In this document: positions 1 to 7,395 of the stretch, one piece after another
How positions within the stretch are numbered: the stretch's first letter is position 1
How the letters are laid out: every line of letters starts with the position of its first letter
Source: Alcaligenaceae bacterium
Lineage (GTDB): Bacteria; Pseudomonadota; Gammaproteobacteria; Burkholderiales; Burkholderiaceae_B
Direction: 5' to 3'
Length of the DNA stretch: 64,000 bases
NCBI GenBank assembly: GCA_013416455.1
Contig: JACCES010000001.1
Span: 186,001-250,000, forward strand
Translations under genes and position numbers: made by a program
The notes under the pieces: model-generated
The model's database searches: none
What the model was told of the DNA's origin: nothing
Seen by the model: only the letters and a program-made list of their open reading frames with translations

Positions 1-338
1 CGATCGCCAGCTATCAACTGATCCAGAAGATGGTCGTCGACATGAAGGTCAGGACGGACGCCGCGCGCCAGCTTGTCAGGCGGGCGGCGAATGCGCTCGA
101 TCGCGGCTCGCCCGGCCGCATGGAATGTTCGGTAGCGAAGCTTTACGCCGCCCAGGCCGCGCACGAAGTTGCCGATCTTGCATTACAGGTGCATGGCGGA
201 ATGGGATACAGCAAAGACTACCCCATCGAACGCATCTTCCGCGATACCAGAGGCGCGGTGATCCCCGAGGGAACGAGCGAGATACAGACCTTGATCATAG
301 GCAGGGATCTCCTGGGGATCTCCGCGTTCTCCGTCTAA
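1..338 (+). CDS. Acyl-CoA dehydrogenase, C-terminal part (5' end outside window)
   Basis: The frame is open from the window edge (first full codon at 3), so only the last 111 or so residues are seen. They match the C-terminal helical domain of flavin-dependent acyl-CoA dehydrogenases. The motif HGGMGYSKDYPIER is followed by PEGTSEIQ, whose first Glu corresponds to the catalytic base of medium-chain acyl-CoA dehydrogenase (family knowledge). The enzyme would make the alpha-beta double bond of an acyl-CoA using FAD. It is the first visible gene of a same-strand group with a MaoC hydratase and a citryl-CoA lyase-like gene, which suggests a beta-oxidation-like route. The substrate cannot be told from this fragment. 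Confidence 0.93.
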   Translation, partial: IASYQLIQKMVVDMKVRTDAARQLVRRAANALDRGSPGRMECSVAKLYAAQAAHEVADLALQVHGGMGYSKDYPIERIFRDTRGAVIPEGTSEIQTLIIGRDLLGISAFSV

Positions 339-385
339 CAAAACGAACCGATCCTGAATCAGAAAAAACGAGAGGAAACCAGCGC

Positions 386-880
386 ATGTCGGACACTATG
401 CAGCTATTGAAGGAAGGCCCCGTCCTGTTCTACGAGGATTTCCAGGTGGGGGACAGCTACGAAACGTCGGGGCGCACCATCACCGAGGCGGACGTCGTGA
501 ATTTCGCCGGCCTTTCCGCCGACTACAACGCTTTGCATGTCGATGCGGAGTTCGCCGGGCGGACGCCCCATGGGGGCAGGATCGCCCATGGGCTGCTCGT
601 GCTGGCGGTGGCTTCCGGCCTGTGCACCCGGCTGCCGGTCATGAAGTTTCTCGAATCCTCGATCCTGGGCTTGAAGGATCTTTCCTGCCGCTTTCTCAAG
701 CCGTGCAAGATCGGCGACACCATTCGCGTGCGTCTGAGCATAGAAGAGAAGACGCCCGGCCGGCGGCCGGGCAGGGGGACCATCGTGATGAAGCGCGCGG
801 CGGTCAATCAGAAGGACGAGGTGGTCATGGACAGTACCTGGCGGCTCGTTGTGCTGAGCCGCGAGACTGAAACGGCTTGA
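386..880 (+). CDS. MaoC family (R)-specific enoyl-CoA hydratase
   Basis: A 164-residue single hot-dog-fold protein of the MaoC dehydratase family, which adds water to enoyl-CoA esters. The hydratase signature is intact: D46, N48 and H51 in the stretch SADYNALH are the expected catalytic Asp/His dyad and its helper Asn. GGRIAHG at about 67-73 is the usual following glycine-rich turn. The ATG at 386 was chosen because the protein then begins just before the conserved FYEDFQVGD segment and an AGGAAA ribosome site lies about 8 bases upstream; an upstream in-frame extension to 125 only overlaps the acyl-CoA dehydrogenase gene. It should act on the product of the upstream dehydrogenase. Confidence 0.9.
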   Translation: MSDTMQLLKEGPVLFYEDFQVGDSYETSGRTITEADVVNFAGLSADYNALHVDAEFAGRTPHGGRIAHGLLVLAVASGLCTRLPVMKFLESSILGLKDLSCRFLKPCKIGDTIRVRLSIEEKTPGRRPGRGTIVMKRAAVNQKDEVVMDSTWRLVVLSRETETA

Positions 881-886
881 GGCGGC

Positions 887-1687
887 ATGATGACGATACT
901 CCAAGGCGCAAGCTCCGCCCGATCCGGGCCGACCACCGCCATCGCCTGTCACACGGCTGACAGCATCCATATCCGGGGCGCCGATCTGGTCGGTGAACTG
1001 ATGGGCAGGCTGTCCTTCACCGAGATGATGTTTTTCCAGCTTATGGGAAAGCGCCCCTCCGTTCTTGAAACCCGGGTGCTGGACGCTGTCCTGGTCACGC
1101 TGATGGAGCATGGGTTCACTCCCAGTTCCATCGTGGCCCGCCAGATATACGATTCCACGCCCGAGGCGATGCAATCGGCGATCGCGGCCGGCATCCTGGG
1201 CGTGGGGGGCACTTTCATCGGCACGATGGAAGGCGCGGCGGTGCTCATCGATGAACTGCTGTCGGTACCGGACCAGCTGGAAAGCAGGGCGTCCGAGATC
1301 GCGCGGCGCCATGCAGGCGAGCGCAAGCCGGTGCCGGGATTCGGCCATCCTTTCCACAAGCCGGACGATCCGCGGTCGCCGAGGCTGTTCGAAGTCGCTT
1401 TGCAGAATGGTGCGGCCGGCAGGCACATCGCCGCGATCGAAACGCTGTCCCGAGCCGTGGACGCGGCTTTCGGCAAGCACCTGACCATCAATGTGACCGG
1501 AGCGGTGGCGGCGGTACTGGGCGAGATCGGCATTCCGCAGAAGATCATGCGCGGGATCGCGGTGGTCAGCCGGGCCGCGGGCCTGGTGGGGCACATCCGG
1601 GAAGAACAGCATGATCCCACCGCCCGCCATGTCTGGAAGCTGGTCAACGAGAATGTGCCATACAGGGGTGAAGACAATGAAAGCTGA
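887..1687 (+). CDS. Citryl-CoA lyase-like protein of the citrate synthase superfamily, unusual active site
   Basis: This 266-residue protein has the short form of the citrate synthase fold typical of stand-alone citryl-CoA lyase-like proteins. The middle catalytic His is recognisable (H154 in PGFGHPFHK). By eye, the place of the first catalytic His (usually in HGGA) reads MEGA (M114-A117), and the catalytic Asp (usually NVD) is replaced by Thr (INVTGA, T204). H75 in MEHG lies outside the expected position. Two of the three canonical residues are therefore absent, so the reaction may differ from classical citrate synthase or citryl-CoA cleavage. It starts 6 bases after the MaoC stop and its end overlaps the following Bug receptor gene by 11 bases, so these genes are very likely one operon. 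Confidence 0.82.
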   Translation: MMTILQGASSARSGPTTAIACHTADSIHIRGADLVGELMGRLSFTEMMFFQLMGKRPSVLETRVLDAVLVTLMEHGFTPSSIVARQIYDSTPEAMQSAIAAGILGVGGTFIGTMEGAAVLIDELLSVPDQLESRASEIARRHAGERKPVPGFGHPFHKPDDPRSPRLFEVALQNGAAGRHIAAIETLSRAVDAAFGKHLTINVTGAVAAVLGEIGIPQKIMRGIAVVSRAAGLVGHIREEQHDPTARHVWKLVNENVPYRGEDNES

Positions 1688-2660
1688 AATCCGCAGAATG
1701 ATGGGCGGCTGCTGGCTCGTCGCCGGCCTGCTGGGCCTGTCGCCGGGCCTGGCGCAGGCACAATCCTATCCGTCCCGGCCGCTGGCCATGATCATCCCGA
1801 ATGCGCCGTCGGGCTCGACGGATCTGGTGGGCCGTACCGTCGGCGACAAGCTGGCGGGCGAGCTGGGCCAGCCCGTGGTGATAGACAATCAGCCGGGGGC
1901 CATGGGGGCGATCGGCCTGCAGTCACTGGTGCGCGCGAAACCCGATGGCTACACCCTGGGCCTGGGGACCATCGGCACTATTGCGATCAACCCAGTCGTG
2001 AATCCCAAGCTGACCTGGGATCCGCTCGCCGATTTCGCGCCCATCAGCATGATTGGTTCCACGCCATTCGCCTTGATTGCCAATGCCTCATTGCCCGTGG
2101 AAACGGTAGCCGACCTCATCGAGCTGGCAAAAACCAAGCCGGGCCAGTTGACCTATGCGACCGGCGGGGTGGGCGGGTCGCAGCACGTCGGCATGGAAAT
2201 GCTGCTTCAAATGGGGGGCATCGAGATGCTGCATGTTCCCTACAAGGGCAGCGGCCCGGCCTTGATCGATCTGATAGGCGGGCATGTGGATGTCATGATC
2301 GAGCCGGCGGTATCGGCCGCGGCGCATGTCAAGGAAGGCACGGTGAAGATTCTTGCGCTGACCGGGTCGGAAACGTCGCCGGAGTTCCCGGACGTGCCGC
2401 TGGTTTCGGACACGCTGGCCGGCTATGACATCAGCGCATGGTTCGCCTTGTTTGCGCCGGCCGGCACCGATGCGGAATCCGTCAAGTTGCTGAGCGAAAA
2501 AACCGGCCGTGTGCTTGAGATGCCCGACGTCGTCCAGATACTGACCAGGGCGGGTTTCCATATTTCTTCTTCGACCCCCGAAGAACTGGGGGATTTTCTG
2601 AAGAATGAAGTGGATAAATGGGAAAAGGTCGTGAAGGCGGCTGGGATCAAGGCCGAATAG
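1677..2660 (+). CDS. Bug-type (TctC-like) periplasmic substrate-binding protein 1
   Basis: A 327-residue receptor of the Bug / tripartite tricarboxylate transporter TctC family. An N-terminal signal peptide ends near GLAQA|QSYP (about residue 25), followed by the typical first strand YPSRPLAMIIPNAPSGSTDLVGR and the ADGY-like turn KPDGYTLGLG, then HVPYKGSGPALIDLIGGHVD in the middle. Such proteins bind small carboxylates in the periplasm and normally hand them to TctA/TctB membrane subunits. The ATG at 1677 overlaps the end of the citryl-CoA lyase-like gene, implying translational coupling and a ligand used by the same pathway. No membrane component is next to it. Confidence 0.92.
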   Translation: MKAEIRRMMGGCWLVAGLLGLSPGLAQAQSYPSRPLAMIIPNAPSGSTDLVGRTVGDKLAGELGQPVVIDNQPGAMGAIGLQSLVRAKPDGYTLGLGTIGTIAINPVVNPKLTWDPLADFAPISMIGSTPFALIANASLPVETVADLIELAKTKPGQLTYATGGVGGSQHVGMEMLLQMGGIEMLHVPYKGSGPALIDLIGGHVDVMIEPAVSAAAHVKEGTVKILALTGSETSPEFPDVPLVSDTLAGYDISAWFALFAPAGTDAESVKLLSEKTGRVLEMPDVVQILTRAGFHISSSTPEELGDFLKNEVDKWEKVVKAAGIKAE

Positions 2661-2669
2661 CCTGATGGT

Positions 2670-3419
2670 TCAGTTGACCTCTTGCGAGATTCTTTCGATT
2701 ACGGAAAGGAGTGCTTCCGCATGTTCCTGAACCCTGGGCTGCATGCGGGACAGAGGGCCGGCAATGGCAATGGCGTGGTTTTCCCCCCCCAGGGATATGC
2801 CCTGCGCAACCGCCATGACATCGTCGACGCTTTCGCCGTCGGTCAGTTGCCACCCCCTTGCCAGGCCGGCATCGATATTGGCCAGCAGCTTGCCGGGATC
2901 GGTGAATGTATGGCCGGTAATGGGCGCAAGAGACAGCCGGAAAACGAGATCCCGGCGTTCTTCTTCCTTCAGCTGAGCCAGCAACGCCTTGCCGAGCGCA
3001 CTGGAATGGAGATCACGCAGGGTGCTGATGCGCGCGCTGAAACGAATCGTCTTGGTGGTTTCCAGAACGTCCAGATAAAGGACGTGATTATCGAGGCGCT
3101 TGCCCAGGACCACGGTTTCCCCGCAGGCGTCGCATAAGGATTGAAGGTAGGGGGAAACTACGGCAAGTACGGGATTGTTTTCAAGAAGGGTTCTGGCCAG
3201 ATCGAACAGCAGCTTGCTTGGATAATGCTGGCGGTGCGGGCCGAAGGTATTGATATATCCCCGGGAAGTCAGCGTCTTCACCAGAACATGGCAGCTGCTG
3301 ACTGGCATCTGGATTTCCTTGGCAAGCTCGGACAGGCTGAGAGGGCGCTTGACTCTGGAAAAAGCCTCTAGGACGTCCAGTGTTCGATCCGCTGCCTTAA
3401 CTCGTTTTTTTGGGGTCAT
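2670..3419 (-). CDS. IclR family transcriptional regulator
   Basis: A 249-residue regulator with the N-terminal winged helix of the IclR family (about residues 8-70; ADRTLDVLEAFSRVKRPLSLSELA) and the C-terminal effector domain, including the typical stretch LHSSALGKALLA and later GVSLGGENHAIAIAGP-like end (here GISLGGENHAIAIAGP). IclR proteins bind small organic acids and control neighbouring catabolic operons. It is convergent with the first Bug gene (9 bases between stops) and divergent from the SDR gene, so it probably regulates the SDR - Bug - MaoC - CoA-transferase operon and perhaps the upstream one. Confidence 0.93.
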   Translation of the reverse strand: MTPKKRVKAADRTLDVLEAFSRVKRPLSLSELAKEIQMPVSSCHVLVKTLTSRGYINTFGPHRQHYPSKLLFDLARTLLENNPVLAVVSPYLQSLCDACGETVVLGKRLDNHVLYLDVLETTKTIRFSARISTLRDLHSSALGKALLAQLKEEERRDLVFRLSLAPITGHTFTDPGKLLANIDAGLARGWQLTDGESVDDVMAVAQGISLGGENHAIAIAGPLSRMQPRVQEHAEALLSVIERISQEVN

Positions 3420-3540
3420 CGCTTGCGTGGGGAAGTTGTTCTGGAGTATTTGACGGGCGCGTGAAACCGTTGCGCGATTCTTTTCATTTTAACCGTTTTC
3501 ATCTTTCGTGTTGAAGGCGCAAGCAAAGAAGGAGGCAGGA
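3420..3540. promoter_or_regulatory. Divergent control region between IclR gene and SDR operon
   Basis: A 121-base region between divergent genes. The heptamer AACCGTT occurs twice in direct orientation at 3465-3471 and 3491-3497 (26 bases apart), flanking an AT-rich stretch. These are candidate contacts for the IclR protein, but this is inference. A strong ribosome site AAGGAGG is at 3529-3535, five bases before the TTG at 3541, and decides the start of the SDR gene. Confidence 0.4.
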
Positions 3541-4455
3541 TTGGATACAACGCTGGGCGGTAAAGTCGTCGTTATAACCGGGGCGGGCAATGGCATAGGC
3601 CGGGAATTTTCCCTTGCGATGGCGCAGGCCGGAGCGAAAGTCGTCGTCAATGATCTTGGGACGTCTCCCAAGGGCGAGGGCGTGGACGCCGGCCCCGCGC
3701 AGGCGGTCGCGGAGGAAATCAGGCAGCTGGGCGGCATGGCGGTCGCCAATACGGACAGCGTTGCGCAATGGCCTTCCGCCAACAGGATCGTTGAATGCGC
3801 AATGGATAACTTCGGCAGGATAGACGTCCTTGTGAATAATGCCGGGTTTCTGAGGGACCGGTTCTTCTTCAATATGAGCATAGAGGAATGGCAGGGCGTC
3901 ATCGATGTCCACTTGAACGGGACATTCTATTGTTCACGGGCCGTCGCTCCCATTTTCCGGGGGCAGAACGGCGGCAGCTATATCAACATGACGTCGACGG
4001 CGGGAATGATCGGCAATTACGGGCAGGCCAATTATTCCGCCGCCAAGGCGGGGATAATCGCCTTGTCGAAATCGATGGCGCTCGACCTGAACAAGTACGG
4101 GGTTCGTTCCAACTGCATTTCGCCCTTTGCCTGGAGCCGGCTGATAGGGGGAATTCCCACTGATACGCCGGACCAGGTGGAGCGCGTCGAACGCATGAAG
4201 ATCATGGAATCCAGCAAGATCGCGCCTTTGGCCGTTTATCTTGCCAGTGATGCCTCGATGGACGTGACCGGGCAGATTTTCACTGTCCGCGCCAATGAGA
4301 TTTTTCTCATGAGCCAGAGCCGTCCGTTGCGTTCGGTGCACGATGCGCGCGGCTGGACGGCGGAATCGATTGCGGCGCACGCCATACCGGCATTGCGCAG
4401 GAATTTCTATCCACTGGACCGGTCCCAGGACGTATTCGACTGGGATCCGATCTGA
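3541..4455 (+). CDS. Short-chain dehydrogenase/reductase (3-hydroxyacyl-CoA dehydrogenase-like)
   Basis: A 304-residue classical-type SDR that oxidises or reduces a hydroxy/keto group with NAD(P). The cofactor motif TGAGNGIG is at 13-20, NNAG at 99-102, and the catalytic set is S152, Y165 and K169 (YSAAK). It has a C-terminal extension of about 50 residues beyond the SDR core, as in the dehydrogenase part of multifunctional beta-oxidation enzymes. The start is taken as TTG at 3541 because AAGGAGG lies five bases upstream; a GTG at 3508 would add 11 residues but has no ribosome site. With the hydratases nearby, oxidation of a 3-hydroxyacyl-CoA is the likeliest job. Confidence 0.88.
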   Translation: MDTTLGGKVVVITGAGNGIGREFSLAMAQAGAKVVVNDLGTSPKGEGVDAGPAQAVAEEIRQLGGMAVANTDSVAQWPSANRIVECAMDNFGRIDVLVNNAGFLRDRFFFNMSIEEWQGVIDVHLNGTFYCSRAVAPIFRGQNGGSYINMTSTAGMIGNYGQANYSAAKAGIIALSKSMALDLNKYGVRSNCISPFAWSRLIGGIPTDTPDQVERVERMKIMESSKIAPLAVYLASDASMDVTGQIFTVRANEIFLMSQSRPLRSVHDARGWTAESIAAHAIPALRRNFYPLDRSQDVFDWDPI

Positions 4456-4456
4456 T

Positions 4457-4496
4457 CAACTTGCCAACTTGCCAACTTGCCAACTTGCCAACTTGC
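4457..4496. repeat. Tandem repeat, 5 perfect copies of the 8-mer CAACTTGC
   Basis: Five uninterrupted copies of CAACTTGC begin two bases after the SDR stop codon. The unit length is not a multiple of three. The array is followed at 4499-4519 by a hairpin with 7-bp arms CGGCGCC / GGCGCCG and a 7-base loop. Such short perfect arrays change copy number by slipped-strand pairing, which here would alter the spacing between the SDR stop and the next gene of the operon. Confidence 0.95.
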
Positions 4497-4498
4497 CC

Positions 4499-4519
4499 CG
4501 GCGCCGGGTTGCGGCGCCG
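4499..4519. terminator. GC-rich hairpin between SDR and Bug receptor genes
   Basis: Perfect 7-bp stem CGGCGCC / GGCGCCG with loop GGGTTGC. No run of T follows, so it is not a textbook terminator. It could attenuate transcription or protect the downstream Bug mRNA, which is often needed in excess over enzymes. Function is inferred. Confidence 0.4.
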
Positions 4520-4555
4520 CTACGTATGTGAATTACTGATAATCAGGAGACAAAA

Positions 4556-5557
4556 ATGAAAGTCAGCAGTTTGTTGAAGAGGTGTGCCTATTTCCTGTCC
4601 GTGGCGGGCGTGCTGTCAGCCGCTCCCATTTCCATGGCGGCGGCGCAGAATGCGTCATACCCCGAGAAACCGATACGGATCATCGTTCCCTTCTCGGCCG
4701 GAACGGGAAGCGATGTCTTTGCCAGAACGGTCGGTGAAAAAATCGGCCAGGAAACCGGCCAGGCCGTTGTGGTCGAGAACAGGGTCGGTGCGAGCGGCGT
4801 GATCGGAACGCTTGCCGTCGCCAGGGCGCCGGCCGACGGTTACACCATACTGATGGTGGCCAACCCCTTCTCGATTGTGGCGGGCACCGAGAAAGCGCCT
4901 CAGTATGATCCCGTCAAGGACTTCACGCCTATCGCCAAGGTGGCCACCGTGCCCATTGCTCTGTCCGTGAATGCCGACCTGGGCGTCGGCACCGTCAAGG
5001 AGCTGGTCGAGCATCTGAAGAAGCATCCGGGGCAGCTCAGCTATGCATCGTCCGGGGCGGGCACGCCCAGCCAGATCGAGATGGAAATCTTCAAGAGCGT
5101 CGCCGGCGTCGACATCATCGAGGTGCCGTACAAGAGTTCTTCACAGGCGCTGATCGACGTGATGGGCGGAAACATCGCCATGTATCCGGCCGCCATGCCC
5201 TTAGCGCTGTCGCAGGTCGACTCCGGCCGCATCCGCGTGGTGGGCCTGTTCTCCGATACGCGCTCCGACGCCATGCCCGATGTTCCCACCATGGCCGAAG
5301 CGCTCGACAACCCCCCGGGCTATGTGGCCACCCCGCTCTGGTATGGATTCATTGCCCGTGCGGGCACCCCGCCGGAGATCGTGGAACGGCTCAGGGAACT
5401 GGTGCTGCAGGCAATGCAATCGGACGAGGTCCGTGAGCGGCTGGTGGGCCTGGGCGCGCAGCCGGTCACGCCGACCAACGATGAGTTCGTCGAACAGCTG
5501 AAACAGGAGATCACACGCTCCCGCGAGATTGCGGAAACCCTGGGAATCCGGAAATGA
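4556..5557 (+). CDS. Bug-type (TctC-like) periplasmic substrate-binding protein 2
   Basis: A 333-residue Bug receptor. The signal peptide ends near residue 31 (ISMAAAQNASYP), followed by KPIRIIVPFSAGTGSDVFAR and the conserved ADGYTILMV turn; the second lobe shows EVPYKSSSQALIDVMGG. It would bind a carboxylate in the periplasm. A ribosome site AGGAG (4545-4549) precedes the ATG. Its stop overlaps the start of the next gene (ATGA at 5554-5557), so it is translated together with the MaoC-like protein and CoA-transferase; the ligand is probably their substrate. Confidence 0.93.
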   Translation: MKVSSLLKRCAYFLSVAGVLSAAPISMAAAQNASYPEKPIRIIVPFSAGTGSDVFARTVGEKIGQETGQAVVVENRVGASGVIGTLAVARAPADGYTILMVANPFSIVAGTEKAPQYDPVKDFTPIAKVATVPIALSVNADLGVGTVKELVEHLKKHPGQLSYASSGAGTPSQIEMEIFKSVAGVDIIEVPYKSSSQALIDVMGGNIAMYPAAMPLALSQVDSGRIRVVGLFSDTRSDAMPDVPTMAEALDNPPGYVATPLWYGFIARAGTPPEIVERLRELVLQAMQSDEVRERLVGLGAQPVTPTNDEFVEQLKQEITRSREIAETLGIRK

Positions 5558-6144
5558 CCACGCGCTCAAGCGCAAGCCTCGTCGTTCACGACGAGGTCAA
5601 GCGAGGCCATACCAATGCGGCGCCGAAGGCGCCCCTGCATGGTGGCGGAGAAGCTCCGGCCCCAGGGTCGGAGTTCTTCACGGAGCGGACGCTCATCCGC
5701 AAGCCGGCGCCGATGCTGGACGACTTCAACATCGGCGACGTCCATGCCAGCTATGCGAGGACGGTGACTGAAACCCATCTGGTCAACTTCGCGGCGCTGG
5801 CCGGGCTTCAGCTGCCGATGTTCATAGATCACGAACATGCGCGAAGTGCCGGGATGTTCGGTTCTCCCATCGTTCCCGGCTTTCTGACCGCCTCGCTTTC
5901 AGGCGGCATGCTGGAAAGCGTACTGGGGCACAACGTGCTGGCAGGCCTGGGCATGCAGGATTTCGTCTTCAGGAAGCCGGTCTGTCCGGGGGACACGCTG
6001 CATGTCGAAGTCGAAGTGAAGGACAAGAAGGTTGCGGGCGGCCACGGTCGAGGGGTGTTATCGGTGGGCGTGAATGTGGTCAATCAGCGCAATGAGGTCG
6101 TTCTCAGCTATTCGACCCAGGTGCTGATGAAGAAAGAAGGGTAG
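5554..6144 (+). CDS. MaoC-like hot-dog protein lacking the catalytic dyad
   Basis: A 196-residue protein with a roughly 45-residue N-terminal extension of low complexity before a MaoC-type hot-dog domain (about 55-190). Aligned by eye with the intact MaoC protein encoded at 386-880, the catalytic Asp, Asn and His become L85, L87 and F90 (AGLQLPMFID), so normal enoyl-CoA hydration looks impossible by the known mechanism. The rest of the fold is well kept, including GSPIVPGFLTA and PVCPGDTLHVEVEV. It may bind acyl-CoA, act as a partner subunit, or use other residues. The start overlaps the Bug stop by four bases. Confidence 0.82.
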   Translation: MTTRSSASLVVHDEVKRGHTNAAPKAPLHGGGEAPAPGSEFFTERTLIRKPAPMLDDFNIGDVHASYARTVTETHLVNFAALAGLQLPMFIDHEHARSAGMFGSPIVPGFLTASLSGGMLESVLGHNVLAGLGMQDFVFRKPVCPGDTLHVEVEVKDKKVAGGHGRGVLSVGVNVVNQRNEVVLSYSTQVLMKKEG

Positions 6145-6151
6145 AGTTCTC

Positions 6152-7324
6152 ATGGTCGATTTGCAGTTGGTTGGCGAACCCGGAGCCGGCGGTGGTCCGT
6201 TGGCGGGGGTGAAGGTCATTGATTTGACGACGGTGGGCATGGGCCCCTATGCGACCCAGATCTTCGCGGACATGGGGGCGGAGGTTATCAAGGTGGAGCC
6301 CCCCGAGGGCGATATCTTCCGTCATGCCCTGCCCACGAAGAGTCCACGCATGGGGGCGCCATTCCTGAACTTCAATCGCAACAAGAAAAGCGTCTGCCTG
6401 GACGTCAAGAAACCGGAGGACAAGGAAGCCCTGCTGGGCCTGTTGAAGCAGGCCGATGTGTTCATTTCCAATATCCGGCCCCGCGCCCTCAGGAAGCTCG
6501 GCCTCAGCTACGAGGACCTGGCGCCCTTGAATCCCCGTCTGATCTATTGCGCGGCTGTCGGTTTCGGGCAGGACGGGCCATACGCCGAGAAGCCGGCATT
6601 CGACGACATCATCCAGGCCTACAGCGGGCTGGCATTCCTGCAGGGCATCAACAACCCCTCCGGTCCGTCCTATGTGAAGACGCTGGTGGCCGACAAGGTG
6701 GCGGGCCTGACGCTGGCCTATGCGATTCCCATGGCGCTGTATGAAAGAGAGCGGTCGGGGCTGGGGCAGGCCATCGAGGTGCCCATGTTCGAGGCCCTGG
6801 TGTCCTTTACCCTGATCGAGCATCTGAGCGGCGAAACCTATATTCCCGCCATATCCGGAATGGGATATGAGCGCATCCTGGCTTCGAACCGGAAGCCTTA
6901 CCGGACGCTGGACGGCCATATCAGCATCCTTCCCTATACCGATGAGCATTGGCGGCGATTCTTCGGCATGGCGGGGCGCCCCGACCTGACGGACAACCCT
7001 GATTATGCGACGACGACGGCAAGAAACCGGAATTACGATGCCCTGTATGGAGAACTGATTGAAATCGTTGCAAAGAAAAGCACCGATGAATGGATACGCT
7101 TGCTGGATGAGTTCGATATCCCGGTGGCCCGCGTCAACAGCCTGGAAGACATACTGGCCGATCCACATCTGTCGGAAGTCGGCTTCTTCAAGACGGTGGA
7201 TCATCCCACTGAAGGCGCCATGCGTGTGACGGACATCCCGGTCAAGATGTCGCGCACGCCGGGCGGCATACGCAGGCTTGCCCCCGTGCTCGGATCGGAC
7301 AATGCCACAATCACGAAACGCTGA
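6152..7324 (+). CDS. CaiB/BaiF family CoA-transferase (class III)
   Basis: A 390-residue class III CoA-transferase that moves CoA between carboxylic acids through an aspartyl-CoA anhydride. The N-terminal GVKVIDLTTVGMGPYATQIFADMGAEVIKVE signature is present and the catalytic Asp is D151 in AFDDIIQAYSG. Length is usual for the family. It starts seven bases after the MaoC-like stop. In this operon it most likely activates the imported acid as a CoA ester for the dehydrogenase, hydratase and lyase enzymes. Exact donor and acceptor cannot be read from the sequence. Confidence 0.93.
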   Translation: MVDLQLVGEPGAGGGPLAGVKVIDLTTVGMGPYATQIFADMGAEVIKVEPPEGDIFRHALPTKSPRMGAPFLNFNRNKKSVCLDVKKPEDKEALLGLLKQADVFISNIRPRALRKLGLSYEDLAPLNPRLIYCAAVGFGQDGPYAEKPAFDDIIQAYSGLAFLQGINNPSGPSYVKTLVADKVAGLTLAYAIPMALYERERSGLGQAIEVPMFEALVSFTLIEHLSGETYIPAISGMGYERILASNRKPYRTLDGHISILPYTDEHWRRFFGMAGRPDLTDNPDYATTTARNRNYDALYGELIEIVAKKSTDEWIRLLDEFDIPVARVNSLEDILADPHLSEVGFFKTVDHPTEGAMRVTDIPVKMSRTPGGIRRLAPVLGSDNATITKR

Positions 7325-7395
7325 CCGGGCACACGGGGCCCTGCATACCGGCGAGGCGGCCCCGCCTTCATCGGGCCGGCGGCCACCCCGTATGT

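Noticed and set aside
4457-4496. CRISPR or plasmid iteron array
   Set aside because: The unit is only eight bases with no spacers, and there is no replication gene nearby.
7325-7395. Rho-independent terminator between the CoA-transferase and kinase genes
   Set aside because: GC-rich self-complementary stretches exist, but no clean stem or T run could be defined.
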